From: Halobaculum gomorrense
Lineage (GTDB): Archaea > Halobacteriota > Halobacteria > Halobacteriales > Haloferacaceae
DNA length: 64,000 nt
Assembly (NCBI RefSeq): GCF_900129775.1
Contig: NZ_FQWV01000005.1
Location: forward strand, 1 to 64,000
Direction of reading: 5' to 3'
Below are positions 60,643 through 64,000 of this stretch, piece by piece (the stretch's first letter is position 1; every line of letters begins with the position of its first letter). The position numbers and the translations under genes are program-made. The notes beneath the pieces are model-generated. The model had not been told where the DNA came from. It saw only the letters and a program-made list of their open reading frames with translations, and made no database searches.

Positions 60643-62088
60643 TCACTCCCCTTCGTCGCGGAGGGCTTGTGGGATCCGGTCCGGGAGATCCGACGCCGCG
60701 AGACCGTCGCCGAACTCGTCGGCGGCGGCGTCGCCGGCGCGGCCGTTCGCCCACGCCGCGAGCGCGGCCGCCTGGAGCGACGAGTCGACCTGCGCCGCGA
60801 GCGCGCCCGTCACGCCCGCGAGCACGTCGCCGGTGCCGCCGACGGTCATGCCCGGGTTACCGGTGCGGCCGACGCGGGTTTCGGCGCCGTCGCTGATCAC
60901 GTCGTGCCGACCCTTCACGAGCAGCGTGTGGCCCAGTTCGCCGGCGAACTCGCGGACGAGGTCGGCGCGCTCGCGCCAGTCGCGGGCGGTCTCGCCGCCC
61001 ATCGTTCGCAGTTCGCCCTGGTGCGGGGTACAGATTAGCTCCGCCTCCGTGTCGACCTCCGGGACGACCTGCAGCGCGTCGGCGTCGACGACTGCGCGGC
61101 CGTCGTAGCCGGCGAGGAACTCGGCGACGGCCTCCAGCGTCGCGTCGTCGCTGCCGAGTCCGGGGCCGAAGACGGCCGTGTCCTGGTCGGCCGCGCGGTC
61201 GAGCAGGTCGGCGACGTGCCGCGGCGCGAGGCGGTCGCCGTCGAACCCGCGGACAATGAGGTCCGGACCGTACCCCTGTATCTCGCGGGCGACGGGGACG
61301 GGGCACGCCACTCGGACGAGGTCGGCGCCGGCGCGGAGCGCGGCGCGGGCGGCCAGCGCGGGGGCGCCGGTGTAGGGGCCGCCGCCGACCACGAGCACCT
61401 CGCCGTTGTCGCCCTTGTGGGAGTCGGCATCGCGGCCCAGCGCCAGCAGGTCGCCGGGGCCGACGAACGTCTCGGCGGCGTCGGGGATACCGATGTCCGC
61501 GACCGTCACGTCGCAATCGAGGCTCGCGAGGCCCGGCTTGTCGTCGTGGAAGGTGACGACCGCGTCGGCGTCGACGGCGGTGCCGGCGGCCTCGCCGGTG
61601 TCGGCGTCGACGCCGGAGGGCACATCCACGGAGACGATGGGAACGTCGGCGGCGTTGAGTCGGCGCGCGACGGTCGCCTCCGGTTCGCGCAGCGCGCCGG
61701 TCACGCCCGTGCCGAGCATCGCGTCGACGACGAGGTCCGGACCGTACTCGTCGAGGTCGAACTCGCGGGAGTCGGTGATGGTCCGCGCAGGGAGATCGCT
61801 CTCGACGAGCGCGTCCCAGTTCTCGCGGGCGATGTCGGTGCGGATCGTCTCCGGTCGGCCGAGGAGGAGCGCTTCGGTCTCGAACTCGTCGAGAAAGCGC
61901 GCGGTGACCATCGCGTCGCCGCCGTTGTTGCCGCGCCCGCAGACCAGGAGGACCCGATCGTCCGGGGCCGCCCGCTCGCCGACCGCGCGGGCGACGGCGT
62001 TGCCCGACGACTCCATCAACTGCTCGGTCGAGACGCCGAGCGCCGCGGCGTTGCGGTCGACCATCGCCATCCGCTCGGAGGAAATCAT
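60643..62088 (-). CDS. nnr: bifunctional NAD(P)H-hydrate epimerase/dehydratase
   Basis: 481 residues. The N-terminal YjeF_N epimerase half is about 1-210: MISSERMAMVDRNAAALGVS, LLVCGRGNNGGDAMVTARFL, LVVDAMLGTGVTGALREPEA, VSVDVPSGVDADTGEAAGTA. The C-terminal ADP-dependent dehydratase half is about 220-481: NGEVLVVGGGPYTGAPALAA, FGPGLGSDDATLEAVAEFLA and NPGMTVGGTGDVLAGVTGAL. It repairs hydrated NADHX/NADPHX. It is upstream of and fused by operon to moaC. Confidence 0.95.
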   Translation of the reverse strand: MISSERMAMVDRNAAALGVSTEQLMESSGNAVARAVGERAAPDDRVLLVCGRGNNGGDAMVTARFLDEFETEALLLGRPETIRTDIARENWDALVESDLPARTITDSREFDLDEYGPDLVVDAMLGTGVTGALREPEATVARRLNAADVPIVSVDVPSGVDADTGEAAGTAVDADAVVTFHDDKPGLASLDCDVTVADIGIPDAAETFVGPGDLLALGRDADSHKGDNGEVLVVGGGPYTGAPALAARAALRAGADLVRVACPVPVAREIQGYGPDLIVRGFDGDRLAPRHVADLLDRAADQDTAVFGPGLGSDDATLEAVAEFLAGYDGRAVVDADALQVVPEVDTEAELICTPHQGELRTMGGETARDWRERADLVREFAGELGHTLLVKGRHDVISDGAETRVGRTGNPGMTVGGTGDVLAGVTGALAAQVDSSLQAAALAAWANGRAGDAAADEFGDGLAASDLPDRIPQALRDEGE

Positions 62089-62245
62089 GTGTCGGCTCCG
62101 AGTTCGGCGGGGAACGGGTAAAGCGCGGGGGTGGACCCGGTGAGACGTGACCTCACCCGCGGGCGGAGTGGCCGCCGGAGGAAGCAGTACCGTGTGACGT
62201 TCGTCCCACCAGTGTTCTCAAGTATTCCATCGCTGTGAACACGGT

Positions 62246-63605
62246 ATGAGCAAGCACCGGTGGCTGTTCGCGTGGGGACTCGGTTCGATCGCCGCGGGTG
62301 TCGCGTCGTTGCTGGTCCCGCTCTACGTCGTTCAGCTCGGGGGCGATCCGTTCGAACTGGGCCTGCTCGGTGCCGTCGCCGCGTTCATCGGGACCCCCGG
62401 TGCGATCGTCTGGGGCCGCCTCGCCGATCGGACATCGAACTCGCGCGGGATCATTCTGTTCAGCCTCGGCGGCGTCGGCGTCCTCCTGGGTGTGATGCCG
62501 CTGTTCTCTTCGATTCCGGCACTCATCGTCGCGAACGCGCTTCTCTGGCTCGTGTTCGCCGCTGCGGGACCCGTACTGACACTGCTCGTCGTCGCTGATT
62601 CGCCCGAACGGGAGTGGAATCGAGAGATCGCACTCCTCAACACGTATCAGGGGTACGGCTGGGCCGGTGGGCTGTTGCTCGGGATCTGTTGGTCCCTCAC
62701 GGTCGGTCGGCAGTTCACGCCCGCGTTCACACAGCAGTCCCTGTTCGTGTTCAGTGGAAGCACCGCCTTGCTCGCCGCAGTCCTCTTCGGTCGCTGGATG
62801 CCGGCACCATCACGGCGGCAACTCGACCGGATCGACCCCGAACGGGTCGCACGGATCCTCTCGATCGGCCGACGAGGTATCCGCGGGGCGACGTTCGTCT
62901 TCAACCCAAACCGGCTGTACTGGTCGACTCGAACCCTGCACCCGAAGCGTCTCGCCAGCAAGTTCACGGCCACGCTCGCGGTGTACTTCCTCGGCGTCGT
63001 CCTCTTTTTCGTCGGTTTCTCGGCCTTTTTCGCGCCGCTTCCCCCTGTACCTCACCGGCGTTGGGTTCTCCTCGGATCTCGTGTTCGGTCTCTATCTCGT
63101 CTCCAGCCTCGGCGCGGCGGCGTTCTACACCGGTGCGGGGAGGCTCAGTAGTCGATTCGATCTCAGAGTCCTCCAAACGGGCGCACTGGGGGTTCGCGGT
63201 CTCGCGATGCCGCTCGTCGCCGTCGTCGGTGCAGCGCTCGCCGCCAGTGTCGTCGGTACGATCCTCTCGGCACTCCTGTTCGTCCTCATCGGCGTCTCCT
63301 GGGCGGTGATCGCCGTGACCGCCGGGACGATCGTTACACGGGTGGCACCCGCGGCTGTCCGGGGCGAAGCACTGGGGATGTACGCTGCGCTCTCAGCCCT
63401 CGCCGGCGGTATCGGGAGTGTCGGTGGTGGCGCGCTCGCCAATCGAGTTGGGTTTACAACCGCGTTCGTCGTGGCAGGCGTCGTCATCGTGGCCGGCGCG
63501 GGGGTCGTCCTGTCGCTGCACCAGATCTCGTCGCGGACGAAGATCACACTGGATACCCCTCACGGGACCGAAGCCGGTTCAGTCAATCCCCCCACGGACG
63601 ACTGA
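62246..63605 (+). pseudogene. MFS transporter interrupted by one-base frameshift
   Basis: The first part (62246 to about 63045) is a clean MFS half: MSKHRWLFAWGLGSIAAGVA, WGRLADRTSNSRGIILFSLG. At a run of five C (63041-63045) the frame shifts by +1. The remaining half (LYLTGVGFSSDLVFGLYLVS through FVVAGVVIVAGAGVVLSLHQ) continues in another frame to a stop at 63605. Joined, they would give about 452 residues, a full transporter. Removing one C restores the frame, so this could be a real mutation, a phase-variable tract or a sequencing error. Confidence 0.8.
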
Positions 63606-63673
63606 ACGAGCGTCTCCGAACCCGGGATCACGTCGAGTCCGGTCTCGGCTGCCGACCTACCGCGACATCGATC

Positions 63674-64000
63674 CTACTGCGACTGCCGGTACACGAGGTT
63701 GCGCTGCACCTCGCTGGCGCCCTCGTAGATCACCGGGATGCGCACGTCGCGGTAGACGCGGGCGATGCGGCGCTCGGTGAGGATCGAGCGCCCGCCGTGG
63801 AGCTGCATCCCGCGCTCGGCGCAGTCGACGGCCGTCTCCGTCGACTTGAGCTTCGCCATCGCCGCCCACAGCCCGGCGTTGTCGCCCTCGTGGAGCTTTT
63901 CGGCGGCGCGCCAGTTGAGCGACCGCGCAGCCTCGAACTCGGTGCGCATGTCCGCGAGGTCGTGTTGCACCGACTGGAACTCCGAGATGTTGCGGTCGAA
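63674..64000 (-). CDS. acyl-CoA dehydrogenase, C-terminal part, cut by window edge
   Basis: The last 108 codons of a minus-strand gene entering from the right: FDRNISEFQSVQHDLADMRT, EFEAARSLNWRAAEKLHEGD, AKLKSTETAVDCAERGMQLH, GGRSILTERRIARVYRDVRI, PVIYEGASEVQRNLVYRQSQ. This is the terminal helical domain of the acyl-CoA dehydrogenase family (IYEGASE-QRN). The active site and FAD region are outside the window. It is distinct from the copy at 35758 (for example no GYGYTKDFP). Confidence 0.9.
   Translation of the reverse strand, partial: FDRNISEFQSVQHDLADMRTEFEAARSLNWRAAEKLHEGDNAGLWAAMAKLKSTETAVDCAERGMQLHGGRSILTERRIARVYRDVRIPVIYEGASEVQRNLVYRQSQ

Noticed and set aside
1-64000. CRISPR array, rRNA, other tRNAs or prophage
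   Set aside because: No regularly spaced direct repeats with unique spacers, no rRNA sequence, and only one T-arm pattern (the tRNA-Trp) was found by eye; no integrase or structural phage genes were seen.

Overview
The window reads as a chromosome segment of a halophilic archaeon (class Halobacteria). It is GC-rich, the proteins are strongly acidic, and it carries many lineage markers: aMBF1, TFS, eIF1A, SBDS, aTrm56, RNase P component 4, GTP cyclohydrolase IIa, an intron-bearing tRNA-Trp, phytoene synthase, an archaellin, a sensory rhodopsin I/transducer pair and several Halobacteria-only DUF families. Several genes appear leaderless, with a TATA box centred about 27 bases before the start codon. 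Placement below class level (a Haloferacales-type organism is plausible) is inference.

Layout. 1-3.6 kb is accessory: the 5' part of an IS6-type transposase, then a DUF7504 gene, a CHAT (caspase-like) protease gene and a convergent 45-residue membrane peptide gene. 3.7-6.5 kb holds aMBF1, triosephosphate isomerase, an FAH-family enzyme and an orphan archaellin. 6.6-16.7 kb is an alpha-glucan block: amylomaltase, GT4 glycosyltransferase, GH13 enzyme and a 1521-residue protein with two GH15 domains. 16.8-24.5 kb has Nudix, metallo-hydrolase, OsmC and HAD proteins, GTP cyclohydrolase IIa, a degenerate ADP-ribosylglycohydrolase, a PHP pseudogene, eIF1A, the tRNA-Trp gene and DUF5795/DUF5794. 24.8-33.2 kb has IMP dehydrogenase, a HalX response regulator, an Lrp-aminotransferase operon, transporters, an RNA-binding protein and a small zinc-ribbon gene. 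33.5-34.5 kb is a broken TnpB element abutting the stop codon of crtB.

35.7-42.5 kb has acyl-CoA dehydrogenase, an MscS-YhbY pair, RNase P component 4, an MFS exporter, a CdrL-like regulator and a MutS-like ATPase. 42.5-44.9 kb is the htrI-sopI phototaxis operon. 45-64 kb is mostly housekeeping: DUF2797, two dehydrogenases, aTrm56, TFS, enoyl-CoA hydratase, an alpha/beta hydrolase, DUF5797/DUF5787, a second Nudix enzyme, a uS10 paralogue, a riboflavin/archaeal-flavin reductase, thioredoxin, IMPase, HflX, FUN14, SBDS, Nnr-MoaC, a frameshifted MFS gene and the end of a second acyl-CoA dehydrogenase.

How the genes work together. The alpha-glucan block could build, trim and hydrolyse storage or dietary glucans. 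HtrI-SopI and the archaellin belong to phototaxis and motility. Nnr-MoaC and MscS-YhbY are tight operons. The most unusual parts are the CHAT/DUF7504/micropeptide module at the left edge and several microgenes that sit in frames hidden behind longer spurious ORFs. I found no CRISPR array, rRNA or replication origin.
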